This document shows positions 36,022 through 44,000 of a DNA stretch of 64,000 nucleotides, piece after piece. The translations under genes and the position numbers were made by a program. This DNA is from Acinetobacter bohemicus ANC 3994 (GTDB lineage: Bacteria > Pseudomonadota > Gammaproteobacteria > Pseudomonadales > Moraxellaceae). Location: assembly GCF_000367925.1 (NCBI RefSeq), contig NZ_KB849164.1:784349-848348 (forward strand). The letters are read 5' to 3'. Under the pieces are notes generated by a model, which did no database searches, was not told the origin of the DNA, and was given only the letters and a program-made list of their open reading frames with translations. How positions within the stretch are numbered: the first letter of the stretch is position 1; the number at the start of each line of letters is the position of its first letter.

Positions 36022-36046
36022 AAGCGCCAGAAATGGCGCTTTTTTT
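36022..36046 (+). terminator. Rho-independent terminator after zapE
   Basis: A perfect stem aagcgcca / tggcgctt around gaa is followed by seven T, just after the zapE stop. Confidence 0.88.
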
Positions 36047-36378
36047 ATAACTAGAAAATATCTGTTTTGTCGAAATTTAAGACTGGTTTTTGTTGAATCT
36101 TTGCTCTATAACTATAGTAATGTTGAATTTAAGCGCTATTTTTCTTTATAAGTCTGCACTTAAGTCTAATGTTGGCATTTTAAAAACTTTATACACTATA
36201 AAAAGGTATTTAAGCTGATGATAATGTCGCCTTTGTGATCTGTGTTTTATTTAATAATGGATAACTTTATTCTATAAAAAATGATCACTATTTAGGAATG
36301 TGATAGTACTATTCAGCTAGATTTAAATCGGTATACTAGAATCTCTTGTTATAAAAAGTAGCAATATCAGGAAAGACA
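36047..36378 (+). promoter_or_regulatory. Upstream region of glcB
   Basis: This gap of about 330 nt is AT-rich and has no convincing ORF. It should hold the glcB promoter. A TATACT at 36332-36337 is the best -10-like hexamer, 47 nt before the ATG, but no matching -35 is evident. An AGGAAAG ribosome binding site lies at 36370-36376. Confidence 0.4.
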
Positions 36379-38541
36379 ATGACTGCACGTATTCAAAAAG
36401 GCAAGTTAGCGATTGCTAAAGAACTTTACGATTTCATCGAAAATGAAGCATTACCAGGTTCTGGTTTAGATAGCGAAACATACTGGAAAAACTTCGAGCA
36501 AGTCGTTGTTGATCTTAGTCCTAAGAATAAAGCGCTTCTTGCTAAGCGTGATGATATTCAGGCTAAAATTGATGAATGGCACCGCAACAACAAATTTGAA
36601 TTAGGAGCTTACAAAGCTTTCCTTACAGAAATTGGCTACTTATTACCAGAAGTAGAAGATTTCCAGATCAGCACAGAAAATGTCGACGAAGAAATCGCAT
36701 TATTGGCTGGTCCACAACTTGTCGTACCTGTACGTAATGCACGTTACTGCTTGAACGCAGCAAATGCGCGTTGGGGTTCTTTATATGATGCACTTTACGG
36801 TTTCGATGTCATTTCTGAAGAAGGTGGTGCGGAAAAAGGTAAAGGCTATAACCCAGTACGTGGTGAAAAAGTTATCGCATTCGCGAAAAACTTCTTAAAT
36901 GAAAATTTCCCACTTGCAACAGGTTCGCATGCTGATGCAACGCAATATGCTGTAGATCACAATAAACTTGTTGTGACCTTAAAAGACGGCACTCAAACAA
37001 CTGTCGCACATGAAGCACAATTTGTAGGTTATAACGGCGAAGCTGCTGCACCTACAGAAATCGTATTCAAAAATAATGGCTTACATGTCATTATCGAAGT
37101 TGATGCAACTAGCCCGATTGGTAAAACAGATGCGGCAGGCGTTAAAGATTTAGTGCTTGAAGCTGCTGTAACGACAATTCAGGATTTAGAAGACTCAATT
37201 GCAGCTGTTGATGCTGAAGAAAAAGTTGAAGGCTACCGTAACTGGTTGGGCCTAATGAAAGGTACTTTGGAAGAATCAATCGAGAAAAATGGTAAAACTG
37301 TTACTCGTAGTTTGAATAAAGACCGTACGCATAAAAACTTAATTGGCGGTGAAACCATTATTCATGGTCGTTCATTGATGCTGCTTCGTAACGTGGGTCA
37401 CTTGATGACCAATCCAGCCATCCTTGTGGATGGTGCGGAAATTTATGAAGGCATCATGGATGCATTGGTTACACCATTATTGTCTTTTGCAGACATTAAA
37501 GGTGAAAACGAAATCAAGAACTCGCGTAAAGGTTCTATGTATATCGTTAAACCAAAAATGCATGGTCCTGAAGAAGTTGCTTTTGCTGTAGAGCTTTTTG
37601 AACGTGCTGAACAATTACTCGGTTTACCAGCGAAAACGCTTAAAATCGGTATTATGGATGAAGAGCGTCGTACTTCTGTAAACTTGAAAAACTGTATCGC
37701 TCAAGCCAAAGATCGTACAATTTTCATCAATACAGGCTTCATGGACCGTACGGGCGATGAAATCCATACATTTATGGAAGCAGGTCCATTCGTTCGTAAG
37801 GGTGAAGTAAAAGCGCAAATTTGGTTCCCTGCATATGAAAACCGTAACGTTATGGTTGGCTTGAAAGCAGGCTTACGTGGTAAAGCACAAATTGGTAAAG
37901 GTATGTGGCCTAAACCAGATATGTTGCTTGATATGTATAAAACTAAAACTGAACATCCAGATGCTGGTGCAAGCTGTGCATGGGTGCCATCACCAGCCGG
38001 TGCGGTGATTCACGCGATTCATTATCACCAAATTAATGTTGCAAGCCGTCAAAAAGAATTGTTGGCGACTGAAGCATTGCCTTTAGATGATTTGTTAACT
38101 CCGCCTTTAGCGAAAGACACGAATTGGTCTGAAGAAGAAAAAACCAAAGAACTTGAAAATAACTGTCAAGGTATCTTGGGTTATGTAGTTCGTTGGGTTG
38201 ATTTGGGTGTAGGTTGTTCTAAAGTTTTAGACATCAACAACGTTGGTTTAATGGAAGATCGTGCAACTTTGCGTATTTCATCTCAACACGTTGCCAACTG
38301 GTTGCGTCACGGTATTGTGACACGTGCACAAGTTGAAGAAGTGATGAAACGTATGGCTACTATTGTGGATCAGCAAAATGAAAATGATCCAGAATATACT
38401 GCTATGGGTCCAAACTTTGACGGTATTGCATTCCAAGCCGCATCTGATTTGATCTTTAAAGGTGGCGAACAGCCTTCTGGTTATACAGAGCCGTTGTTGC
38501 ACGCTGCACGCTTAAAACTAAAAGGTTATACAGGGGACTAA
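36379..38541 (+). CDS. glcB: Malate synthase G
   Basis: GlcB condenses glyoxylate with acetyl-CoA to malate, letting the cell grow on acetate, fatty acids or glycolate. The 720-residue length is that of the monomeric G isoform. Segments such as LNAANARWGSLYDALYGFD, NKDRTHKNLIGGETIIHGRS, MDEERRTSVNLKNCI, GFMDRTGDEIHT and CAWVPSPAGAVIHAIHY are typical. It is monocistronic, with its own terminator and no other glyoxylate genes around. Confidence 0.96.
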   Translation: MTARIQKGKLAIAKELYDFIENEALPGSGLDSETYWKNFEQVVVDLSPKNKALLAKRDDIQAKIDEWHRNNKFELGAYKAFLTEIGYLLPEVEDFQISTENVDEEIALLAGPQLVVPVRNARYCLNAANARWGSLYDALYGFDVISEEGGAEKGKGYNPVRGEKVIAFAKNFLNENFPLATGSHADATQYAVDHNKLVVTLKDGTQTTVAHEAQFVGYNGEAAAPTEIVFKNNGLHVIIEVDATSPIGKTDAAGVKDLVLEAAVTTIQDLEDSIAAVDAEEKVEGYRNWLGLMKGTLEESIEKNGKTVTRSLNKDRTHKNLIGGETIIHGRSLMLLRNVGHLMTNPAILVDGAEIYEGIMDALVTPLLSFADIKGENEIKNSRKGSMYIVKPKMHGPEEVAFAVELFERAEQLLGLPAKTLKIGIMDEERRTSVNLKNCIAQAKDRTIFINTGFMDRTGDEIHTFMEAGPFVRKGEVKAQIWFPAYENRNVMVGLKAGLRGKAQIGKGMWPKPDMLLDMYKTKTEHPDAGASCAWVPSPAGAVIHAIHYHQINVASRQKELLATEALPLDDLLTPPLAKDTNWSEEEKTKELENNCQGILGYVVRWVDLGVGCSKVLDINNVGLMEDRATLRISSQHVANWLRHGIVTRAQVEEVMKRMATIVDQQNENDPEYTAMGPNFDGIAFQAASDLIFKGGEQPSGYTEPLLHAARLKLKGYTGD

Positions 38542-38555
38542 GTTTCCACTGTAAA

Positions 38556-38583
38556 TAAAAAAGCCTCTTCGGAGGCTTTTTTA
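38556..38583 (+). terminator. Rho-independent terminator after glcB
   Basis: A stem aaaaagcctc / gaggctttttt around a ttcg tetraloop lies 15 nt after the stop codon. Confidence 0.9.
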
Positions 38584-38924
38584 TTGCTGTGTATCAAGCA
38601 TAAGAAGCGAGACCTAAAGAGCGTCTTATTACTTTATATGGAATTTTTAAAATATTAGTGAAATTGTCCGGTCAGTGATTATGATCACGATAGGGGCGAT
38701 GGATCATGCCATAATAAAAAAATTATGAATCTGCTCATATGACGCCTACTGATCGTTCTTGCTCATAAGGGTTGAGATGATACGGCCTAAGTTAGAAATC
38801 TTTATATATTCAATTGCTTGTAGAAATATTCCCAGAGGCAGAGTTTGAATGTTTACATCGATTTAAAGTAGAAATTAAAAGAACTCATCCTTAACTGAAT
38901 TCTTTCAATTGAATCAGGTTTTGT
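38584..38924. other. Gap between glcB and the MarR gene
   Basis: About 340 nt without an intact gene. It contains gtgattatgatcac (a 5-bp-arm palindrome near 38676). It also has one open plus-strand stretch with no start codon (38796-38894) whose conceptual peptide contains VEIFPEAEFECLHRFKVEIK, which looks protein-like but is not recognised. It may be decayed coding sequence. Confidence 0.35.
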
Positions 38925-39389
38925 TTAATGCGCTAAGTTTTTAAAAATATGCTTAAGGCTTTCCATCATTTTTTCAATTTGTAGAGGGGTTAAACCTTCA
39001 AAAGATTGTTCCAAAACGACATTGGTTAGATCATTAATTTTGTGAGTCATTTCTAGACCTTTGTCCGTTAACACAACACGAGTAATTCGAGCATCGTCTT
39101 CACATGAATATGTTTCGGCTAAACCTTCATCTTTTAAGCGATAAACAATTTTTGTCGTTGTTGACATCTTAGATACAACCATTTCAGATAAATCTGAAAC
39201 ACTGGCATGGGGCTTTGACTTTAAGGCAAGCAAGATACGACGTCGTGAATTATCTAAACCATATTTTTTCAAGGCATGGTCTACATTTTGTACATATTGA
39301 GCATGTACTTGAGTAACCCAATAGTATGGAAAATTTTCTAAGGTAAAATCTTCCGCTAAAGGTAAAAATTTACTGTATTTTTTAGTCAT
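38925..39389 (-). CDS. MarR-family transcriptional regulator
   Basis: The 154-residue protein has the MarR winged-helix pattern: recognition region ASVSDLSEMVVSKMSTTTKIVYRL, then the wing with DDARITRVVLTDKG. Helical dimerisation segments lie at both ends. Neither neighbour is an obvious target, as the flanking gaps are long. Ligand and target are unknown. Confidence 0.85.
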   Translation of the reverse strand: MTKKYSKFLPLAEDFTLENFPYYWVTQVHAQYVQNVDHALKKYGLDNSRRRILLALKSKPHASVSDLSEMVVSKMSTTTKIVYRLKDEGLAETYSCEDDARITRVVLTDKGLEMTHKINDLTNVVLEQSFEGLTPLQIEKMMESLKHIFKNLAH

Positions 39390-39521
39390 GGATGGACTCC
39401 CCTGTAAGCTTTGTAATTGTAATTCGTTAACGCACGCATTTTATTATAAAGTTAATTTGCTGCGCAGAATATACTAAATTTTTTTAGAGCTAATCAATCT
39501 ATATATTAAGTTTTTTTTAAT

Positions 39522-39560
39522 GTAATAAAGAAACTTATCGAAAATAAGTTTTCTTATTAC
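39522..39560. repeat. Long imperfect hairpin
   Basis: Arms of 17 nt, gtaataaagaaacttat and ataagttttcttattac, pair with two mismatches around a 5-nt loop. No T-run follows on either strand, so it is not a standard terminator. It lies between the MarR promoter region and the end of the small minus-strand ORF at 39574. Confidence 0.6.
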
Positions 39561-39573
39561 AAAGAATTAAAAA

Positions 39574-39744
39574 TTAAGCGTGATTGTTGAGAAGGGACAG
39601 GGTGTAGCTGTCTTTATCTTGATGAAATACCACAATACTCTGGGCAAAATTCAGCACTTCTTGTTGAACTTCAGAATTTTGAAAGGAATCTGAAGATAAC
39701 ATTGCCTTAGGACTGCCGTATTGGAAAGCTACAGGTAATAGCAT
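39574..39744 (-). CDS. Small hypothetical protein or C-terminal gene remnant (56 aa)
   Basis: The ORF begins MLLPVAFQYGSPKAMLSS and ends SLLNNHA, with balanced, protein-like composition. It has no clear ribosome binding site and the frame is closed by a TGA a few codons upstream. I do not recognise it. It sits in an 800-nt gene-poor interval that also holds a stray copy of part of terC, so a leftover from a deletion is plausible. Confidence 0.3.
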   Translation of the reverse strand: MLLPVAFQYGSPKAMLSSDSFQNSEVQQEVLNFAQSIVVFHQDKDSYTLSLLNNHA

Positions 39745-40120
39745 TTCAGATTTTTGCTTATGAAGCGTGACTATGTTTCATTCTAGTGAAAAAATAGACT
39801 TGGGAATTGGTTTCTTTAACAAAAAAATTCTGCTATTTGTGTCATGAGTTGAATAAATTGATGTATTTATTAAATAAATATTTATATAATTTTTATAAAC
39901 AATAACTTATGTCGATATTTTGTGTTTAAGCTTCTTACTCTTAATTGGTATTAGTTTGTTTTTGAAAAAATAAAACATTGGATGAATGGCTGATGTGAAG
40001 TATAAAAAAGTAGAAAATTTATACAATTTTAATATTTAGTGGTTAAAAACACAAAAATCTAATTACAAATTTTATAGATTGTGCATAATAAATTTATCTA
40101 TTGTTGAACAGGTTACATAT
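39745..40120. other. Gene-poor AT-rich interval upstream of the terC leader
   Basis: No convincing gene. Very AT-rich. It contains a 38-nt exact copy of an internal terC segment (39921-39958). Toward the right, cataat at 40084-40089 could be a -10 box for the terC leader transcript, but I see no good -35. Confidence 0.4.
39921..39958 (+). repeat. 38-nt exact duplicate of an internal terC segment
   Basis: These 38 nt, beginning tgtgtttaagcttcttactc, are identical to 40754-40791 inside the terC-like gene, in the same orientation. Similarity stops abruptly at both ends (tttt vs attc before; tttt vs attg after). Confidence 0.9.
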
Positions 40121-40189
40121 ATGGATCCGTCGCCGTGCAGGTCTACGTTTAGTTTTTACCAAATTTATAAAATCGGAGATATAAACTAA
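40121..40189 (+). CDS. Possible leader peptide of the TerC-like gene (22 aa)
   Basis: A 22-codon ORF starts ATG at 40121 behind AACAGG (8-nt spacing) and encodes a peptide starting MDPSPCRSTFSF. Its TAA overlaps the ATG of the terC-like gene by one base (TAATG), so ribosomes finishing it are placed on the terC start. The DP and SP dipeptides near the N-terminus recall MgtL-type leaders that destabilise ribosomes when magnesium is low; that link is my inference. The local base composition (GGATCCGTCGCCGTGCAGG) is more GC-rich than the flanks, suggesting selection. Confidence 0.45.
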   Translation: MDPSPCRSTFSFYQIYKIGDIN

Positions 40190-41715
40190 TGGAGTTTTTA
40201 TTAGATCCGGGAATTTGGATTGGTTTACTTACCCTTATTGTTTTAGAAATTGTTTTAGGTATTGATAACCTCGTCTTTATCGCCATTTTGGCTGAGAAAC
40301 TTCCTCCTGAACAACGCGATAAAGCGCGTGTGCTCGGTCTTTCTCTCGCATTAATTATGCGTTTGGGCTTATTGTTTGCCATCTCTTGGTTAGTCACCTT
40401 GACTAAACCGCTTATTACCGTCTTTGACTGGACTTTCTCAGGTCGAGATTTGATTCTCTTGTTTGGTGGTTTGTTCCTGCTGTATAAAGCAGTCAGTGAA
40501 TTACACGAAAGAATGGAAGGCAAGCCTGAAGTTAAAGTAACAACCAATGTTGTTTATGCAAGTTTTACAGCGGTTGTCGCACAGATTGTAGTTTTGGATG
40601 CCGTCTTCTCTTTAGATTCGGTCATTACTGCAATTGGTATGGTGGACAATATTTATGTGATGATGGCTGCAATGATTGTAGCGATGGCCGTGATGTTACT
40701 TGCGTCCAAACCATTAACTAATTTTGTAAATCGTCATCCGACCGTTATTATTCTGTGTTTAAGCTTCTTACTCTTAATTGGTATTAGTTTGATTGCCGAA
40801 GGTTTTGGTTTCCATATTCCAAAAGGCTATATCTATTCAGGTATTGGTGTTGCGATTGTGATTGAAGCTTTCAATCAGTTTACTCAGCGTAATACCACAA
40901 AGCATGAATCAAAAATTCCATTGCGTCATCGTACCGCAGATTCCATCTTAAAATTGATGGGTGGAAAAATGGAAACAGTTGCAAATAGTGCTCAACATTT
41001 TGAAGCGCAAGAAGCCTTTGCTGATGAAGAACGCTATATGATTGGTGGGGTGTTAACCCTTGCTGAAAGATCAGTAGCGTCTATCATGACACCGCGAAAC
41101 CAAATTTCGTGGGTGAATATTGATGATGCACCTGAGCGAATTCGTGAACAGGTTTTATCCGTACCGCATAGCTTATTTCCAGTTTGTCGCGGCAGTTTGG
41201 ATAAAGTTTTAAGCGTTGTGCGTGCAAAAGAATTGCTTGATGTTCTGGATGATGAGGAACAACTTAAAGCACTGATTAAACGTCATCGCCCAATTTATAT
41301 TTTTGAAAAAATGAAAGTGATTGATGCCATTAATACTTTGCGTACCTCAAAAGGTTCATTGGTTTTGGTCAGTGATGAATTTGGTAATGTACAAGGTTTA
41401 ATCTCTCCGCTAGATGTTTTTGAAGCCATTGCCGGTGAGTTTCCTGATGCAGATGAACAGCTCGATTTAGTCAAAATAGATGAGCACACATGGAAAGCAT
41501 CAGGAATGTTGGACATATACCAACTTGAATTAGAGTTGGGCATGCTTGATTTGGTTGACGAAGATGCGGGCTATATTAGTGTTGCGGGTTTAATTTTAGA
41601 TAAAACACATGGTGAAGTGGTATTGGGTACTCAGTTGGAGTATCACGGTGTTCACTTTGAGGTGACTGAATTAGACGAAAACCGAATTAAATCTGTTTTA
41701 ATTACGCATCGCTAG
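40189..41715 (+). CDS. TerC-family membrane protein with CBS pair and CorC/HlyC domain
   Basis: The 508-residue protein joins three modules. An N-terminal TerC-type membrane domain (about residues 1-230, ~7 segments) has EIVLGIDNLVFIAILAEKLP and VLDAVFSLDSVITAIGM, the conserved acidic pairs of the family. A CBS-domain pair covers about residues 290-410 (SIMTPRNQISWVN... SLVLVSDEFGNVQGLISPLDV). A C-terminal CorC_HlyC domain covers about 425-505. This matches E. coli YegH/YoaE. TerC proteins are linked to Mn2+ export or metal homeostasis, and CorC domains to Mg2+/Co2+. Its start overlaps a leader ORF. Confidence 0.88.
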   Translation: MEFLLDPGIWIGLLTLIVLEIVLGIDNLVFIAILAEKLPPEQRDKARVLGLSLALIMRLGLLFAISWLVTLTKPLITVFDWTFSGRDLILLFGGLFLLYKAVSELHERMEGKPEVKVTTNVVYASFTAVVAQIVVLDAVFSLDSVITAIGMVDNIYVMMAAMIVAMAVMLLASKPLTNFVNRHPTVIILCLSFLLLIGISLIAEGFGFHIPKGYIYSGIGVAIVIEAFNQFTQRNTTKHESKIPLRHRTADSILKLMGGKMETVANSAQHFEAQEAFADEERYMIGGVLTLAERSVASIMTPRNQISWVNIDDAPERIREQVLSVPHSLFPVCRGSLDKVLSVVRAKELLDVLDDEEQLKALIKRHRPIYIFEKMKVIDAINTLRTSKGSLVLVSDEFGNVQGLISPLDVFEAIAGEFPDADEQLDLVKIDEHTWKASGMLDIYQLELELGMLDLVDEDAGYISVAGLILDKTHGEVVLGTQLEYHGVHFEVTELDENRIKSVLITHR

Positions 41716-41781
41716 AAGCATATAGAGCATAGCTGTAACGGTATTTGATACCTTTTCAGTCGTAATTATTTGAAGTAATTT

Positions 41782-41815
41782 AAAAAACCCAATGGACGCG
41801 TGCTGTTGGGTTTTT
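41782..41815 (+). terminator. Rho-independent terminator after the TerC-like gene
   Basis: Arms aaaaacccaa and ttgggttttt flank a 14-nt loop and end in T. It lies about 70 nt after the stop. Confidence 0.85.
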
Positions 41816-41979
41816 ATCATTTGCCATTTTTCTTTTAAGTTTTAAATTTGATGAGATAAGATGGGATGGCAGGGAAATTCATTGGATTCATGTGATATGA
41901 AAATCCCTATTTTTTGTGATGTTAAAATAAGTAAAATGAGTAATACTTATCATATAAGAATAAAAGATGAGTTACTCTC

Positions 41980-42711
41980 ATGTTAATCACGGAAACGATT
42001 ACAGATTTTTCAAAACTTGCATCTGAACAAAAAAAACGTTTTTTTAAAAAGATATGGATATTTGATCAGCAAATTTTCCCTAATTCTAGCGTAGAAGAAA
42101 TTTATAATTTTGTGCATGATGTCGACGCAGTTTCAGTCCAAGTCATTCATTATTATCATGAAGGAAAATTAATAGGACAAAACGTCCTGCCGATTATCAA
42201 ACTTTCTTTAGATGGAAAACCCATTTTTGTTTTGAGTTCTAGAGCAGGTATTTTACCTGCTTATCGAAGTACAAATAGAACACTTAATAGTGCCATTCGT
42301 GTGGTGCTTAATCATCAAATCCGCCATCTGACTATGCCATTATGGTTTGTAACTACAGTCATACAGCCCAAAGTGTATACACTTTTTGCATCACGATCAC
42401 AGCATTTCTTTCCGCGTGTAGGAAGACAGATTCCTCAAGACTATTTACAGGTTTTAAATATTTTTCAGCAACGTAAACGTGAGGTACAAAAACGTCGAGA
42501 AGATATTTTTGTTCACCCAATTGTGCTGCCTAAAGTAAGCTTAGAGCAATTACGGTGTTTAAGAAATAAAGCGACCACGCATATCAATTTTTTCATGCAA
42601 CATGTTCCTGATTATTTTGATGGTATGGGCTTGATGTGTGTGTGTAAATTAGATTTAAAAACGATTTTTGAGATGATGTTTAATTTATCTTTCGATCGGT
42701 ATGTGTATTAA
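41980..42711 (+). CDS. Conserved-looking protein of unknown function (243 aa)
   Basis: I do not recognise this protein. It starts MLITETITDFSKLASEQKKR, has no signal peptide or membrane segment, and is rich in His, Arg, Phe and Tyr. The segment GQNVLPIIKLSLDGKPIFVL followed by SSRAGILPAYRSTNRTLNSAIRVV recalls the acetyl-CoA loop region of GNAT-type folds (a beta strand, then AGILPAYRSTNRT). That resemblance is weak. It is isolated: a terminator lies upstream and a 400-nt gap downstream. A short ribosome binding site is hard to see (GAGTTACTCTC). Confidence 0.6.
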   Translation: MLITETITDFSKLASEQKKRFFKKIWIFDQQIFPNSSVEEIYNFVHDVDAVSVQVIHYYHEGKLIGQNVLPIIKLSLDGKPIFVLSSRAGILPAYRSTNRTLNSAIRVVLNHQIRHLTMPLWFVTTVIQPKVYTLFASRSQHFFPRVGRQIPQDYLQVLNIFQQRKREVQKRREDIFVHPIVLPKVSLEQLRCLRNKATTHINFFMQHVPDYFDGMGLMCVCKLDLKTIFEMMFNLSFDRYVY

Positions 42712-43118
42712 GATCACTTGCATAAATCAAACAATGTTCAATATTTGATTCTTTAAAATCAGCACTGCCTCATTGGATTGCTTCAATTTTTATGTCTTTG
42801 TGTAGGCATTATCGCTACTTTTGAAAGGTCAAAATGAGGATCTCAAAATATATTTTGAGTCTGCAAGAAAAACCTTTTGTTTCCCATACACGACATCCTG
42901 AGCCAGTTTTAAGCACTACTTTAAAATGCAGCGCAAGGATGGGAAACGTGTGGCATCCATGCCACACTCATGAATTCAATATTTCCTAGATTTTTTTTTA
43001 ATTTTGACTTTTAAAACTATTTGTATTGATCAAAAAACGACTGATGAAAGAAGTTTATTAGATCACTTGACCTTTTACAAGTAGAGGTCAAGTGATCGCA
43101 TTAAAATCAAAGCATCTG
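42712..43118. other. Gap with inverted repeats between the 243-aa gene and thiM
   Basis: About 400 nt with no convincing gene. It holds gtttcccat (42879-42887) facing atgggaaac (about 42939-42947), and directly next to this the perfect palindrome gtgtggcatccatgccacac (42948-42967). A T-run follows at 42991. The block 42870-42985 looks like a structured repeat rather than a plain spacer. Confidence 0.45.
42948..42967. repeat. Perfect 20-nt palindrome
   Basis: gtgtggcat-cc-atgccacac is an inverted repeat with 9-nt arms. It is a possible cruciform, protein-binding site or REP-like unit. Confidence 0.75.
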
Positions 43119-43940
43119 CTAGATTTCAAGGATTTGAATATCTGCATATTGTTGAATTAAATCTGGATTTAAACTGTGAATATAATCCATAAATGCCACA
43201 TTAAAATGACCGAGCATTTTTGTTTGTTCAAATGCCAATTTTCCTGCAATTGCAAAATGTGTATGTGCTGCAATTGTAGCAATAGTTGGGGTTGCTACAG
43301 CGCAATAAGCGGCAATTAAAGCACCCAATGCACAACCTGTCGCGGTGACTTTAGGCTGTAAATAACTCCCACCATTGACTTGAATAACTGCATCGAACTC
43401 TTTGGTTAAAATAAAATCAGACTCGCCTGAAATAGCAATACATTCGGCATGTTCTAACAGCACTTTGGCTTGGTTATATACATCGGAACTGTCTAAAGTG
43501 CTATCGACACCTTTAGATTGCACTTGGTTGCCAGAAAGGGTGCTGATTTCTGAAGCATTACCACGAATAACAGTGGGCTTATAGTAGAGTAATTCATCCA
43601 CCATATCTGAGCGCCATTTTAAAATCGTCCCATAACCCACAGGGTCGAGTACCCAAGGCGTGTTGGTGCGCTGCGCCGTTTGTGCAGAAATGTGCATGGC
43701 TTGCATTTGTTCACTGGTTGGCGTACCCAAATTAATGCTGAGTGCTGCGGAAATGCTGGTAAAACTTTCGGCTTCAAATGGATTATCAATCATGGCAGGA
43801 GACGCGCCAGCAGCGAGTAAAACATTGGCTGCATAATTGGCTGCAACACTATTGGTCATACATTGCACGAGCGGCTGCTGAGTTTGCAGCTGTGTCCATG
43901 CTTCAACAATATGCTCGATTAATGTTGAAGTTTGATCCAT
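43119..43940 (-). CDS. thiM: Hydroxyethylthiazole kinase
   Basis: ThiM phosphorylates the thiazole alcohol THZ for thiamine salvage. The 273-residue protein has PLVQCMTNSVAANYAANVLLAAGASPAM at the N-terminus, WVLDPVGYG, and the ATP/anion-binding VTATGCALGALIAAYCA with the catalytic Cys of the family. The frame is open to 44000, but the ATG at 43940 has AAGGAA upstream and gives the normal length. No other thi gene and no TPP-riboswitch-like sequence lies nearby. It follows the zinc-ribbon protein gene on the same strand after 60 nt. Confidence 0.93.
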   Translation of the reverse strand: MDQTSTLIEHIVEAWTQLQTQQPLVQCMTNSVAANYAANVLLAAGASPAMIDNPFEAESFTSISAALSINLGTPTSEQMQAMHISAQTAQRTNTPWVLDPVGYGTILKWRSDMVDELLYYKPTVIRGNASEISTLSGNQVQSKGVDSTLDSSDVYNQAKVLLEHAECIAISGESDFILTKEFDAVIQVNGGSYLQPKVTATGCALGALIAAYCAVATPTIATIAAHTHFAIAGKLAFEQTKMLGHFNVAFMDYIHSLNPDLIQQYADIQILEI

Positions 43941-44000
43941 GGGATTATTCCTTAAGTTATACAGGGTGTGATTAGAGAAACTAGACATATTCATCACCAT

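Noticed and set aside
40090..40188. yybP-ykoY (Mn2+) riboswitch before the TerC-like gene
   Set aside because: Context fits, but I could not find its conserved core loops in this short region; the leader ORF explains the start better.
43941..44000. Possible TPP riboswitch before thiM
   Set aside because: Only 60 nt separate thiM from the upstream gene and the conserved THI-box core is not visible.
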